A stretch of DNA of 64,000 bases from Bog-473 sp963725895 (GCA_963725895.1 CAVSAJ010000001.1:1860001-1924000); one strand, 5' to 3'; positions 41,999 through 52,006 are shown, numbered from the stretch's first letter. Numbers and translations: made by a program. The notes: a model not told the origin generated them from the letters alone.

Positions 41999-44002
41999 CT
42001 ACTGCGTGAAGAGCTGAATCGACGAGCCCGTGGGAACGGTCGAGCCGATCGAGGGTTGGGTCCCGCTGACGGTGCCCGTCGGGTTGCCCGAGACGCCCGA
42101 GGGGCTCAGTCCCGCCTGCTGCAGCGCCGCCGACGCCTGCTGCACCGTGTCGCCTTGGACGTTGGGGACCGTCGTCGTCGGTGGCCCGGTCGAGACGTTC
42201 ACCGTCACCTGAGAGCCGTACGGCGCCTGCGCGCCACTGGCCGGGGCGGTCGACACGACGTTGCCCGACGGCACGGTGGCACTCGGCCCGCTGGCCTGCG
42301 TCGCCGTCAGGCCCACGGCCTGAAGCGCGGCGGCCGCTTGCGCGTAGGTGTAGGTGGTCGGGATGGGCGGGACCGTCGCCGGCTCGTGGCCGAGCGACGG
42401 CACGATGGTGATGGTGCCGCCGTAGGGCGCCTTGGTCGGATTCTGCACGGACCCGATCGACCACGAGACGATGATGGTGGCCTGCACGTTGTTGTCGTAG
42501 GTGCCCGCCGTGCAGTCAGCCTGGAGGTGCACCGGCTGCAGCGCCGTGACTGCCTGCGCGCACGTCATGTTGGCCAGCGAGGGAACGCTCACGTCGGGCT
42601 TGCCCCCGGACACCACGACGGTGACGGTCGAGCCTTCCTTCTGTGTGACACGGGGCTTCGGGCTCTGGGAGACGACGTCACCGGCTGCGACCGTGATCGA
42701 CTTGACCGGCGCCGCCTCCCTCAGGTTCATGTGCACCCTGTCGAGCGCGGCCCGCGCCTGGGCGAGCGGCAGGTTTACGACGTCGGGCGTGGGATGCGAC
42801 GGCGTGAGCACGTCGGTCCCGAACGCGACGAAGAGGCCTGCAGCCAGCAGGACCACCGCCACGGCGGCCGCGGCGATGATCCAGAACATCCTGCGCCTCT
42901 TGCGCGTCGCCCCGCCGGTCGGCGCCCGCCCCCCGCGGCCTGCACCGAGCGGCTCGGCATCGAAGATCTCCCCGGGCCCGGCCCTGGTCCCGACGGGCGC
43001 CGCCGACATGCTCGGCGCGATGGCCGTCGACGACATGTCCGACGCGGTGGCCGAGGCGCCCGTCGCTGGCGCCACGACGCCCGAGTCGGTCAGCTCGGAA
43101 ACGCCCGGCGCGCGGAACCCCGCGATGGGCGCCGAGTCCTCGAGGTGGTGGAAAACCAGCGGCAGTGGCGCGGGCGTCGGCAACGCGGCGGCGAGCGCTC
43201 CCAAGCGCGCCGCCAGCCCGGCGGCATCGAGACGGGCCGCCGCCTCGGGTGCGGCCGCGCGCGCCAACACGTCGTCGAGTGGGCCGAGTGCCTCGTGATG
43301 CGGCAACGGCTGGCCGATGCGCGCGGCGAGGGTGCCCATCGTGGTGTCGGTGACGAAGGGCACCGTCCCGGTCACCGCCTCGTAGAGCACCAACGCGAGG
43401 GAGTAGACGTCGGCGCGCCCGTCGACCGGCCGACCCTGCGCGGCCTCGGGTGAGATGTAACGGGCGGTCCCCACCATGGCCCCGGCGGGCTCGGTCCAGG
43501 CGGCCTCGGCCAGCGCGCGGGCCACGCCGAAGTCGGCCACCCGCACCCGGCTTTCCTCGTCGAACAACAGGTTCGCCGGCTTGATGTCGCGGTGCACCAG
43601 CCCGCGCACATGCGCGTAGGCGAGGCCCTGGGCAACTTCCGCACCGAGCTGGGCGGCCTGGGCGTGGGTCAGGCGGACATCGCGGTCGAGCAGGTCGCGG
43701 AGCGAGCCCCCACCGAGATACTCGAGGACCAGATACGGTCCGTCGGCGTCGTCACCCCAGTCGAAGACGCGCAGGACGTGGGGGTGGTTGAGCGAGGCCA
43801 CCGAACGCGCCTCGGCCCGGAAGCGCTTCAAGAAGGCCTCGTCGGTGGCGAGCCCCGGCTGGAGGACCTTGACCGCGACGTGGCGCTGCAACGACACGTC
43901 CTCCGCCAGGTACACGTGAGCGGAAGCGCCGGTGCCCAGTGCGGAGAGCAGCCGGTACCGCTTCCCTAGGACCCGGCCGATGGAATCAGTGATCATGGGC
44001 AT
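41999..44002 (-). CDS. pknB: Membrane Ser/Thr protein kinase with PASTA repeats
   Basis: 667 residues. Kinase domain (about 12-270): glycine loop ALGTGASAHVYLAED, catalytic Lys in HVAVKVLQPG, VHRDIKPANLLFDEESRVRV and ADFGVARA, then an activation loop GAMVGTARYISPEAAQGRPV. A Pro/Ala-rich juxtamembrane linker leads to one transmembrane helix (MFWIIAAAAVAVVLLAAGLF, about 370-390). Outside are about four PASTA modules, each with a motif like VVNLPLAQARAALDRV or VPNVQGDTVQQASAALQQ, which bind muropeptides. PknB-type kinases coordinate cell-wall growth. Another ATG two codons downstream is possible. The symbol is by family, not orthology. Confidence 0.9.
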   Translation of the reverse strand: MPMITDSIGRVLGKRYRLLSALGTGASAHVYLAEDVSLQRHVAVKVLQPGLATDEAFLKRFRAEARSVASLNHPHVLRVFDWGDDADGPYLVLEYLGGGSLRDLLDRDVRLTHAQAAQLGAEVAQGLAYAHVRGLVHRDIKPANLLFDEESRVRVADFGVARALAEAAWTEPAGAMVGTARYISPEAAQGRPVDGRADVYSLALVLYEAVTGTVPFVTDTTMGTLAARIGQPLPHHEALGPLDDVLARAAAPEAAARLDAAGLAARLGALAAALPTPAPLPLVFHHLEDSAPIAGFRAPGVSELTDSGVVAPATGASATASDMSSTAIAPSMSAAPVGTRAGPGEIFDAEPLGAGRGGRAPTGGATRKRRRMFWIIAAAAVAVVLLAAGLFVAFGTDVLTPSHPTPDVVNLPLAQARAALDRVHMNLREAAPVKSITVAAGDVVSQSPKPRVTQKEGSTVTVVVSGGKPDVSVPSLANMTCAQAVTALQPVHLQADCTAGTYDNNVQATIIVSWSIGSVQNPTKAPYGGTITIVPSLGHEPATVPPIPTTYTYAQAAAALQAVGLTATQASGPSATVPSGNVVSTAPASGAQAPYGSQVTVNVSTGPPTTTVPNVQGDTVQQASAALQQAGLSPSGVSGNPTGTVSGTQPSIGSTVPTGSSIQLFTQ

Positions 44003-44062
44003 CGGGCAGGCCCCACGCTACCGAGCGCGCACGCACGGCCGGTGGACACTCCCCCACCTGCC

Positions 44063-46238
44063 TTACCCCGGCAGTTCGCCCGTTTCGAGCAGCGCGTCGA
44101 ACGCCGTTGCGTCGACGGTCGGGATGCCGAGATCCTCGGCCTTCTTGGTCTTCGAGGCCCCGGGTGCATCGCCGACGACGAGGGCAAACGTCTTCTTCGA
44201 CACGCTGCCGGGCGACGTGCCGCCGCGCGCCATGATCGCCTCCTCGGCTCCTTCTCGCGTGTACCCGGGCACCGCGCCGGTGACCACGACGGCCTTGCCG
44301 GACAGGGTCTGGGGCGAGGAGGTCACCGCCCCGGTGCTGCCGCCCGTCGTCCCGGCGGCACCCGGCTCTTCCGTCGACACCCCGGCTGCACGCAGGCGGC
44401 TGATGACGGCAACGTTGGTGTCCGCCGAGAGGAATTCGGCGAGGCTCGCCGCGATCACGCCGCCCACGCCGTCGACGGCGGCCAGCTCCTCGACGGTCGC
44501 CGCCTCGATCGCCTCGAGCGTGCCGAACGCGCGCGCCACGGCGCGGGCACCGGTCGGTCCCACGTGGCGGATCCCGAGCGCCACGAGCAGCCGGCTGAGC
44601 GGCCGCGTCCGCGATGCGCCGATGGCGCTCACCAGGTTCCGGGCCGAGATCTCCGCGAAGCGCTCCAGCTGCACCAGTTCGTCGATGGTCAGGCCGTAGA
44701 GATCAGCGGGGTCGTTGACGAGGCCGGCGGCGACGAGTTGGAGCACGCGCTCTTCGCCCAGCCCTTCGATGTCCATGGCCGAGCGCGACGAATAGTGGGC
44801 GATGCGCTGCACGCGCTGGGCCGGACAGTCGATGTTCGTGCAATAGGTGTCGCTTTCATCGGGCAGGCGAACGAGCGGTTCGCCGCACGAGGGGCACTTC
44901 GTCGGGAACTTCCACTTGGGCTTCCGCCGCGCCGGCACGCCAGGACCCTCCTTGACCGGCCCCACCACTTCGGGGATGACGTCGCCCGCCTTGCGCACGA
45001 TGACGAGGTCGCCCGGACGCACGTCCTTCGCCGCCACCTGGTCCTCGTTGTGCAATGTGGCGACCCCGACGGTCGAGCCCCCCACGAACACCGGCTCGAG
45101 TCGGGCGAAGGGAGTCGCCCGTCCCGTCCGGCCGATGGACACCATGATGTCGAGCAGTCTGGTGGTGCGCTCCTCGGGCGGGAACTTGAAGGCGATCGCC
45201 CAGCGCGGCGCCCGCGACGTGGCACCGAAGACCGCGTGCAGCGCCAGCTCGTCAACCTTGTTGACGACGCCGTCGATCTCGTAGGCCATGTCGTGGCGGG
45301 ACGCCGCAAGCTCGTTGCAGCGCGCCACCACGGCGGCCATGCCGACGACCTGCCGGGCGTCGGGGCTGACCGGGAAGCCGGCCTTCTTTAGCTGCGCCAG
45401 CGTCGCCGTCTGCGTCGTCGCGGGCCAGGCGCGCCTCGCTGCCGCGCCTTCCACGAATCCGATGGCGTAGGCCCAGAAGTGCAGCGGCCGTCTAGCCGTC
45501 ACGCCCGGGTCCTTCTGACGCAACGCCCCCGCCGCGGAGTTGCGCGGGTTGACGAAGAGCCGCTCACCCGCCTCGGCCTGGCGCTTGTTCATCGCTTCGA
45601 AGTCCGCGACGGGCATGTAGATCTCGCCTCGCACCTCGAGCACGCCGGGATACGGGCCGCCCGCCTTGGCTAGGTCCTTCGGAACGTCCTTCACGGTGGC
45701 CACGTTCGCGGTGACGTCCTCGCCCGTCACGCCGTCGCCGCCGCGTGGCCGCCTGCGCGAAACGACCCTTCTCGTAGACGAGCGACATCGCCACGCCGTC
45801 GACTTTCGGCTCCGACGAGAACGCGAGCGCGTCGAGGTCGAGCGAGGGATCCACCCGGCGCAGTCGCTCGCCCCAGGCGCGCAGCTCGTCTTCGTCGAAC
45901 GCGTTGTCGAGGCTCATCATCGGGACGCGGTGGCGCACCTCTTGGAAGAGGCCCGAGGGAGCGGCACCGACGGTCTGGGTCGGCGAGTCGGGCGTCACCA
46001 GTGAGGGGTAGTCCGCCTCGAGCTGACGCAGCTCGAGGACGAGTAGGTCGTACTCGGCGTCGGGGATCTCGGGCGCATCGAGCACGTTGTAGAGCTCGTT
46101 GTTGTGCCGGATCAGGGCGCGTAGCTCCTCGGCGCGTGCCACTGACTCGGGCCGAACGTCTTTCTCAACGGCCGCGCCGCCGTCGTTGCGTGTGACGCCC
46201 CTACGGCCGGTGGCGCCGTTGCCGTCCGGGCGCGCCAC
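44063..46238 (-). CDS. ligA: NAD-dependent DNA ligase, frame interrupted by one extra base
   Basis: About 724 residues when joined. Ia domain LRALIRHNNELYNVLDAPEI; adenylation motif with the catalytic Lys in SEPKVDGVAMSLVYEKGRF. The frame slips at about 45740-45752: TRGDGVTGEDVTANVATV is expected and appears if one G is removed. Downstream are VRGEIYMPVADFEAM, the zinc finger CPSCGEPLVRLPDESDTYCT then CPAQ, helix-hairpin-helix repeats and a C-terminal BRCT domain (LSGKAVVVTGAVPGYTREGA). It starts at GTG 46238, two bases after mnmA. Being essential, it is very unlikely to be a true pseudogene. Confidence 0.9.
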
Positions 46239-46240
46239 GA

Positions 46241-47338
46241 TCAGGCCGCGATGCCCGCGCCGACAACGGCGTCTGGCTCGGACACGTCGTAGAGCGCCAC
46301 AGTCTGGCCGGGTGCAACCGGACGCTGCGGCGCATCAAAGCGCACCACCAGGTCGGCGACGTCATCAGCTCCGGCACCCCCACGCTCGAGCGTGCAGAGT
46401 ACGGGGCGTCCGTGCGCACTGACCTGAGCGACGGCGCGCGCCCCCGATGCAAGAGGATCATTGACCCAGCTCAGTGACCCCGCGCCCAAGACGACGGAAG
46501 AGCGCAGCACGTCGTCGGCGCCGCCGACGGTCACGCGTCTGGCTGCCACGTCGACGTGGGTCACATAGCGCCGCTTTCCATCGGTGCCATGACCCATGCC
46601 GCGCCGTTGGCCGACCGTGACGAGCTCGACGGCGTCGACGACGCCAGCGGCACGACCGGCGCTGTCGACGACCGTGGCCGGGTGCAAGACGATGCGCTCT
46701 GAGAGGAACCCGTGACGGCCTTCTGCACTTCCGATGAAGCAGACGTCCTGGCTGTCCGGCTTGGTCGCGGTACGCAGACCGAGCCGGGCGGCATGGGCCC
46801 GCACATCGTCCTTTGTCATGTCACCGACGGGGAAGACGACCCGCGAGAGCGCATCCTGCCCGAGCATCGACAGCACATAGGACTGGTCCTTGGCCGCATC
46901 GGCGCCCCGCCGCAAGCGCCAGGTGGTGCCCCCAGACGACTGATCCTCCGAAGGGCCCCGCGTCACCCGGGCGTGATGCCCCGTGGCCAGGCGTTCGAAG
47001 GCCAGGCGGTCGGCCCTGTGCAACAGCAGGTCGAACTTCACGGAGCGGTTGCACTCGATGCACGGGTTCGGCGTACGGCCGGCCGCGTGCTGGTCGACAT
47101 AGGGCATGACGACCGAGCGTTCGAACTCCTGGGTGAGATTGAAGACGTGATGCTCGATGCCGAGTTGCTGGGCGACCCGCCGGGCGTCCTCGACATCGGC
47201 CACCGAACAGCACCCCGAGTCGGACGGGCCGCCCCAGAGCTTGAGCGTGGCGCCGGTGACCTCGTGGCCCTGCTCGACGAGCAACGCGGCCGCGACGGAC
47301 GAGTCAACGCCTCCGGACATCGCGACGAGTACCCGCAT
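46241..47338 (-). CDS. mnmA: tRNA-specific 2-thiouridylase
   Basis: 365 residues. Adds sulfur to wobble U34 of Lys, Glu and Gln tRNAs. PP-loop MRVLVAMSGGVDSSVAAALL, first catalytic Cys in TPNPCIECNRSVKFDLLL, ATGHHARV, second Cys in KPDSQDVCFIGSAEGRHGFL, and the C-terminal beta barrel with VGQRRGMGHGTDGKRRYV. It takes sulfur from a cysteine desulfurase, whose gene ends 21 bp upstream, so the two functional partners are adjacent. ligA follows after 2 bp. Confidence 0.95.
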   Translation of the reverse strand: MRVLVAMSGGVDSSVAAALLVEQGHEVTGATLKLWGGPSDSGCCSVADVEDARRVAQQLGIEHHVFNLTQEFERSVVMPYVDQHAAGRTPNPCIECNRSVKFDLLLHRADRLAFERLATGHHARVTRGPSEDQSSGGTTWRLRRGADAAKDQSYVLSMLGQDALSRVVFPVGDMTKDDVRAHAARLGLRTATKPDSQDVCFIGSAEGRHGFLSERIVLHPATVVDSAGRAAGVVDAVELVTVGQRRGMGHGTDGKRRYVTHVDVAARRVTVGGADDVLRSSVVLGAGSLSWVNDPLASGARAVAQVSAHGRPVLCTLERGGAGADDVADLVVRFDAPQRPVAPGQTVALYDVSEPDAVVGAGIAA

Positions 47339-47359
47339 CAGACCAGTGTGCCACCGGGG

Positions 47360-48544
47360 TCAGACATGTCGGCGCAGGTCGGCCACCACGCCCGGAACCA
47401 CCGAGAGCGCGCGGTCCACGTCGGCGTCCGTCGTGCCGAAGCCGAGTGTGAAGCGGAGCGCGCCGGCCGCGAGTCCTGAGTCGACGCCCATGGCGGCCAG
47501 CACGTGGCTCGGCTCGAGCGCCCCACTGGCGCAGGACGACCCGCCCGACACGCACAGTCCCTCGCGGCCCAGAGCGATGAGGAGTTCTTCGCGGTCGACG
47601 CCCTCGATGCACACGTGCAGATGCCCAGGCAGGAGCGCGATGCCTGGTGGGACCGTGCGGTGCGCGCCCTCTGTGGTGGCCAAGAGCCCATCGGCGAGCC
47701 GGTCGCGCAATGTCGCCACCCGTGCGCCCGCCGCCTGACGCTCGGCCGACACGAGACGCAACGCAGTCGCCAGACCGACGGCGCCGGCGACGTCCTGAGT
47801 GCCGCTGCGACGCTCGCGTTCTTGTCCGCCACCGTGCTGGCGTGGCTCGAGCACGACGCGAGGGTCGATCGCGAGGGCGCCGATACCCACCGGCCCACCG
47901 AGCTTGTGCGCGCTGAGCGACACGAAGTCGACCCCGCGGGCGTGCTCGGCAAGGTCGAGCCAGGGGGCGGCCTGAACCGCGTCGGTGAGGACAAAGGCCT
48001 GCCGGGCGCGCCGGCGCACGGCATCGACGACATCGGACACCGGCTGGACGACGCCCGTCTCGTTGTTGGCCGCCATGACCGCAACCAGGGTGACGCGCGA
48101 CGACAGCGCACGAGCCAGCGCGTCGGCATCGAGCACGCCGGCTGAGTCCACCGGCAGCTCACGGATGTCCGCGCCGGCCCGCTCCGCGGCGCGTGCGGAC
48201 TCGCGCACCGCGGGATGCTCGACCGCCGAGGAGAGTACGACCGCCTCACCATGCTTGTGCAGCGCGGCCTCTACTGTCCCGAGCACGGCCAAATTGGCCC
48301 CCTCGGTTCCGCCGGAGGTGAAGACGATCTCACCGGCGTCGCGACCGATGAACGCGGCGACCTCGTCGCGTGCCTCCTCGAGCAGGCGACGGGCCCGCTG
48401 CGCCGGCGGATGGCTCCCGGTCGGATTCCCGAGTGGCCCCTCGGACGCGGCGTGGACCTCGGCCATTGCGGCCGCCACCTCGGGCCGCAGAGGCGTCGTG
48501 GCGGCGTGGTCCAGATAGGTGATCGGAGGCGCGGCCGCGGGCAC
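47360..48544 (-). CDS. Cysteine desulfurase (NifS/IscS family)
   Basis: 394 residues from GTG 48544. ITYLDHAATTPLRPEVAAAM opens it; VFTSGGTEGANLAVLG, SSAVEHPAVRESARAAERAG, the PLP-Lys in VDFVSLSAHKLGGPVGIGAL, and the persulfide Cys in VSGGSSCASGALEPSHVL. An ATG at 48580 would overlap the aldehyde dehydrogenase gene by 26 bp and adds a tail absent from the family, so GTG 48544 is preferred, though not certain. It is the likely sulfur donor for the MnmA encoded next. No iscU or other Fe-S scaffold is adjacent, which favours a tRNA-thiolation role. Confidence 0.92.
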   Translation of the reverse strand: MPAAAPPITYLDHAATTPLRPEVAAAMAEVHAASEGPLGNPTGSHPPAQRARRLLEEARDEVAAFIGRDAGEIVFTSGGTEGANLAVLGTVEAALHKHGEAVVLSSAVEHPAVRESARAAERAGADIRELPVDSAGVLDADALARALSSRVTLVAVMAANNETGVVQPVSDVVDAVRRRARQAFVLTDAVQAAPWLDLAEHARGVDFVSLSAHKLGGPVGIGALAIDPRVVLEPRQHGGGQERERRSGTQDVAGAVGLATALRLVSAERQAAGARVATLRDRLADGLLATTEGAHRTVPPGIALLPGHLHVCIEGVDREELLIALGREGLCVSGGSSCASGALEPSHVLAAMGVDSGLAAGALRFTLGFGTTDADVDRALSVVPGVVADLRRHV

Positions 48545-48554
48545 GACGGTGGCC

Positions 48555-49919
48555 CTACGCGATGTAGACGGTCTTGGCATTGGCAAACTCTTTGAGGCCG
48601 AGCTCGGACAGCTCACGGCCGAACCCCGAATGCTTGATGCCGCCGAAAGGCAACTCGGGGGTGGAGGCCACCATTGCGTTGACGAACACGGCACCCGCCT
48701 CGATGCCCTCGATGCATCTGGCCTTCTCGTCCTCGTCGTTGGTCCACACACTCGAGCCGAGCCCGAAAGACGTCGCGTTGGCCGCCTCGAGCGCCGCCGT
48801 GAGATCGGGCACCCGCAGCACCATGGCCACAGGACCGAAGACCTCTTCCTTGGCGACCTCCATGTCGGTCGTGATACCGGAGAGCACGGTCGGGGCGAAG
48901 TACCAGCCGTCGCCGTCGGGCAGCGTGGCGCCAGCGTGCACCGTGGCGCCCTGACGCCGCGCCTCTTCCACCTGGCCCACGAGTTCGTCGCGCTGGGACT
49001 CGCTGACGATGGGCCCGACGTCGGTGGCGGGGTCGAAGGGGTCGCCGACGACGAGCGCGTCCATCGCCGTCGTGAAACGGGCGAGGAATTCGTCGTGGAC
49101 CTCGTCGATCACGATGAATCGTTTGGCGGCGATGCACGACTGGCCGTTGTTCTGCACGCGCGCCGCGACGGCGACGCGCACACACGCATCGAGGTCGGCC
49201 GAGGGCAGCACGATGAAGGGGTCGGACCCACCCAGCTCCAGGACGCTCTTCTTCAGCGCATGGCCGGCCGCCTCGCCCACAGACACGCCAGCCCGCTCGC
49301 TCCCGGTCAGCGTGACGGCCGCCACACGCGGGTCGGCGATGATCTGCGCCACGTCTTTGGACTCGACGAAGAGATTGGTGAAGACGCCCTGGGGAACGCC
49401 GGCGCGCCGGAAGAGATCCTCGAGGGCGAGCGCCGTCTGAGGCACGTTCGATGCGTGCTTGAGCAGGCCGACGTTGCCGACCATGAGGGCGGGTGCGGCG
49501 AAGCGGATCACCTGCCACATGGGAAAGTTCCACGGCATGACGGCCAGCACCGGTCCGATCGGCTCGTAGTGCACGTACGACGTGGACGCGGACGACGCGA
49601 TCACGTCGTCGGCCAACAGTGCCTCGCCGTTCTCGGCGAACCAGCGCAGAGCGACGGCGCACTTGGACACCTCCGCCTTGGCGGCCGCAAATGTCTTGCC
49701 CATCTCGGTCGTCAGGATGCGGGCGACGTCGGGAACCTCGCCCTCGAGGAGTTCGGCCGCGGTGACAAGGTGACGGGCCCGTTCGGCGTAGGAGGTCGTC
49801 TTGTAGTCGGCGTAGGCGGCGGCCGCGCTGTCGAGAATGGCGTCCACTTCAGCGGGCGTGTGCGGCTCGAACACCTTCTCGGTCTTGCCGGTGGCCGGAT
49901 TGGTGGTGGCAAAGGGCAT
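48555..49919 (-). CDS. NAD(P)-dependent aldehyde dehydrogenase, succinate-semialdehyde dehydrogenase type
   Basis: 454 residues from ATG 49919. MPWNFPMWQVIRFAAPALMV is the substrate-channel Asn region, TLTGSERAGVSVGEAAGHAL the cofactor loop, VLELGGSDPFIVLPSADLDA the catalytic Glu region, and RVQNNGQSCIAAKRFIVIDE contains the nucleophile Cys. KEEVFGPVAMVLRVPDL follows. The N-terminus MPFATTNPATGKTEKVFEPH and overall length match the GabD-like succinate-semialdehyde dehydrogenase group. Nearby gamma-glutamyl amine genes make oxidation of a GABA- or polyamine-derived aldehyde a reasonable inference. Confidence 0.88.
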   Translation of the reverse strand: MPFATTNPATGKTEKVFEPHTPAEVDAILDSAAAAYADYKTTSYAERARHLVTAAELLEGEVPDVARILTTEMGKTFAAAKAEVSKCAVALRWFAENGEALLADDVIASSASTSYVHYEPIGPVLAVMPWNFPMWQVIRFAAPALMVGNVGLLKHASNVPQTALALEDLFRRAGVPQGVFTNLFVESKDVAQIIADPRVAAVTLTGSERAGVSVGEAAGHALKKSVLELGGSDPFIVLPSADLDACVRVAVAARVQNNGQSCIAAKRFIVIDEVHDEFLARFTTAMDALVVGDPFDPATDVGPIVSESQRDELVGQVEEARRQGATVHAGATLPDGDGWYFAPTVLSGITTDMEVAKEEVFGPVAMVLRVPDLTAALEAANATSFGLGSSVWTNDEDEKARCIEGIEAGAVFVNAMVASTPELPFGGIKHSGFGRELSELGLKEFANAKTVYIA

Positions 49920-50019
49920 AGCTTCAGTTTTAGCCGGACTTGCGCACCAGCCATCCCGAAAGTGCTCCGGGCACGCTCCGGCGCAGGGTACGCGCCGTCC
50001 GTGCCACGATTGCGCTGGC

Positions 50020-50841
50020 GTGCAGGACCACAACGATCACACGGGCGGCACCGACGACAGTGACGTTGCCCGCGCCCGCGCTCTGCTCGACCAGGCGCGC
50101 CGGGTGGTGGTGCTGACAGGCGCTGGCATCTCGACCGACTCGGGGATCCCCGACTTCCGCGGGCCCGAGGGTGTGTGGACCAAGAACCCCGAGGCCGAGA
50201 AGATGGCGACGTTGCAGTACTACGTGAGCGACCCCGAGCTCAGGCAGCGTTCGTGGCAGAACCGCCTGACCTCGCCCATCTGGGACTCGGAGCCCAACGC
50301 GGGGCACGCCGCCCTGGTCGCGCTCGAGCGCAGCGGCAGGCTCGACACGCTGGTGACCCAGAACATCGACGGGCTGCACCAGAAAGCAGGGACCGATCCA
50401 GCGCGGATCGTCGAGATCCACGGCACCTCCCGCGACGTCGTATGCCTGCGTTGCGGCGACCGTCAGGCCGCCGAGCCCGTGCACGAACGTGTGCGCAACG
50501 GCGAGGCCGATCCCGCCTGTGCCATCGAGGGCACCGACGGGCAGGCCTGCGGCGGCATCTTGAAGTCGGCGACGATCAGCTTCGGCCAGAGCCTCGTGGC
50601 AGAAGACCTGTTCCGTGCCGAGGAGGCGGCGGCCGCCTGCGACCTCCTGCTCGCCGTGGGGTCGACACTCGCGGTGTTCCCGGCCGCCGGTCTGGTGCCG
50701 GTGGCGGTCCAACACGGGGCGGTTCTCGTCATCGTCAACGGCGAGCCGACCGAGATGGACGCCCTCGCCGACGTCGTCGTCACTGGCTCCATCAGCCAGG
50801 TTCTGCCACACATGGTTGAAGGACTGGCCCCGGCCGGCTGA
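50020..50841 (+). CDS. NAD-dependent protein deacylase (sirtuin)
   Basis: 273 residues from GTG 50020. RVVVLTGAGISTDSGIPDFR is the NAD loop, TLVTQNIDGLHQKAGTDPAR and VEIHGTSRDVVCLRCGD hold the conserved QNID, catalytic His and first zinc Cys pair; the second Cys pair is spread in DPACAIEGTDGQACGGIL. ATISFGQSLVAEDLFRAEEA completes the pocket. Sirtuins remove acyl groups from lysines, often on acyl-CoA synthetases and central enzymes. It is divergent from the aldehyde dehydrogenase gene with 100 bp between starts. No acetyltransferase is adjacent. Confidence 0.92.
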   Translation: MQDHNDHTGGTDDSDVARARALLDQARRVVVLTGAGISTDSGIPDFRGPEGVWTKNPEAEKMATLQYYVSDPELRQRSWQNRLTSPIWDSEPNAGHAALVALERSGRLDTLVTQNIDGLHQKAGTDPARIVEIHGTSRDVVCLRCGDRQAAEPVHERVRNGEADPACAIEGTDGQACGGILKSATISFGQSLVAEDLFRAEEAAAACDLLLAVGSTLAVFPAAGLVPVAVQHGAVLVIVNGEPTEMDALADVVVTGSISQVLPHMVEGLAPAG

Positions 50842-50889
50842 GGACGGGTCCGCGTCCCGGTGACGAATCGGGGCCCGCGTCCCGACGCG

Positions 50890-51030
50890 TCAGGTGGCGC
50901 TGGAATTGCCCGAACGCTTTGCCTTGCGGCGGGGCTTGAGAGCGAACCACCAGATGCTGGCGATCGTCCCGAGCGTGACGGCAGCCGCCGCGACGGGCTT
51001 CACGACCTTGCGGGCACCACTGTCGGCCAT
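50890..51030 (-). CDS. Small basic single-span membrane protein
   Basis: 46 residues from ATG 51030: a short charged start (MADSGARKVVKPV), one hydrophobic helix (AAAAVTLGTIASIWWFAL) and a very basic tail (KPRRKAKRSGNSS). A weak AAGG ribosome site lies upstream. It sits between the 3' ends of the sirtuin and PuuD-like genes. No family is recognised; the strong positive-inside pattern makes it credible as a real small protein. Confidence 0.55.
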   Translation of the reverse strand: MADSGARKVVKPVAAAAVTLGTIASIWWFALKPRRKAKRSGNSSAT

Positions 51031-51139
51031 GGACAGACCTTACCCGGCGAGTCCGGAAACCGGTTGGCCCGGGACGCGCCGGACGACCTGGCGGGGCCGG
51101 TTCTCTCCGAAGGCGAGGGCGGGGCGAGGACCGGTGCGC

Positions 51140-51886
51140 TCACGCGCTCCGGCGCACCGATCGCTCTCGGCGGTAGTCGGTAGCCGACTCGACCAGCGTC
51201 TCGAAGGGGCGCCGGTCCATCCCCTCCTCGGGATGCCACTGCACCGCGAGGAGGAACCGGGCCGAGGGCAGCTCCGCCGCCTCGATCACGCCGTCCGCCG
51301 CGTGCGCGGTGGCCACCAACCCGCGTCCGAGGTCGCGAATGGACTGATGGTGGGAGCAGCGCACCGTCGTGGTGGCACCGAAGACGGACGCTGCGATGGT
51401 GCCCGGCACGGTTGCGACGTCGACGTCGCCGAAGACCATGGGCGCGCTGCGGTGGTCGAGGTTCCCGACCACGTCGGGCAGGTGCTGGTGGAGCGTGCCT
51501 CCGAGCTCGACGTTGAGTACCTGGCAACCGCGGCAGATGGCCAGTATTGGCATATCGGCCCGAAGCGCGGCTGCCAGCAGCGCCCGCTCGCTGGCGTCAC
51601 GATTGGGGTCCACTCCCGACAACTCAGGATCGGGCTCCTCCCCGTAGGAGGCGGGGTCGACGTCTCCCCCGCCGGTCAACACAAGCGCGTCGAGCACGGC
51701 GACGACCTCGTCGGCCCCGGCGGCGGGCCCGCCCGGCGCGCGAGAGGGTGGCGGCAACAGCAGAGGTCGGCCACCTGCCGCGGCCACCAGCTCGAAGTAG
51801 GACTCAGGCAGCACCGCGGCTCGCCGCTCCCAGGACCCCCACGCGGCGTCGGCGACATACGTCGTGACGCCGACCAGAGGGATCAT
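51140..51886 (-). CDS. Gamma-glutamyl-gamma-aminobutyrate hydrolase-like class I amidotransferase
   Basis: 248 residues. The peptidase C26 fold is clear: ALVLTGGGDVDPASYGEEPD, the nucleophile Cys in PILAICRGCQVLNVELGGTL with HQHLP after it, and the His-x-x-Glu end of the triad in LLAVQWHPEEGMDRRPFETL. PuuD enzymes release GABA from gamma-glutamyl-GABA in putrescine breakdown. It is divergent from the glutamine-synthetase-like gene, whose PuuA relatives make the gamma-glutamyl conjugates, which supports that assignment. The two starts are 120 bp apart, with a large inverted repeat between them. Confidence 0.88.
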   Translation of the reverse strand: MIPLVGVTTYVADAAWGSWERRAAVLPESYFELVAAAGGRPLLLPPPSRAPGGPAAGADEVVAVLDALVLTGGGDVDPASYGEEPDPELSGVDPNRDASERALLAAALRADMPILAICRGCQVLNVELGGTLHQHLPDVVGNLDHRSAPMVFGDVDVATVPGTIAASVFGATTTVRCSHHQSIRDLGRGLVATAHAADGVIEAAELPSARFLLAVQWHPEEGMDRRPFETLVESATDYRRERSVRRSA

Positions 51887-51948
51887 CGACGGCCTCTCAT
51901 TCTGTGGCTCAAGCTGCGGCTCCAGCGACTGCGCGCGGGACGAATGCT

Positions 51949-51982
51949 CACCCGTCCAGCGTACAGACGGGCTGGACGGGTG
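51949..51982. promoter_or_regulatory. 12-bp perfect inverted repeat between puuD-like and glnA-like genes
   Basis: CACCCGTCCAGC (51949-51960) and GCTGGACGGGTG (51971-51982) are exact reverse complements separated by 10 nt. The site is near the middle of the divergent intergenic region. It may be an operator for a shared regulator, or an RNA hairpin in the glnA-like leader. Confidence 0.6.
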
Positions 51983-52006
51983 CCCGCGGTGCGGTCAACA
52001 TGGCGC

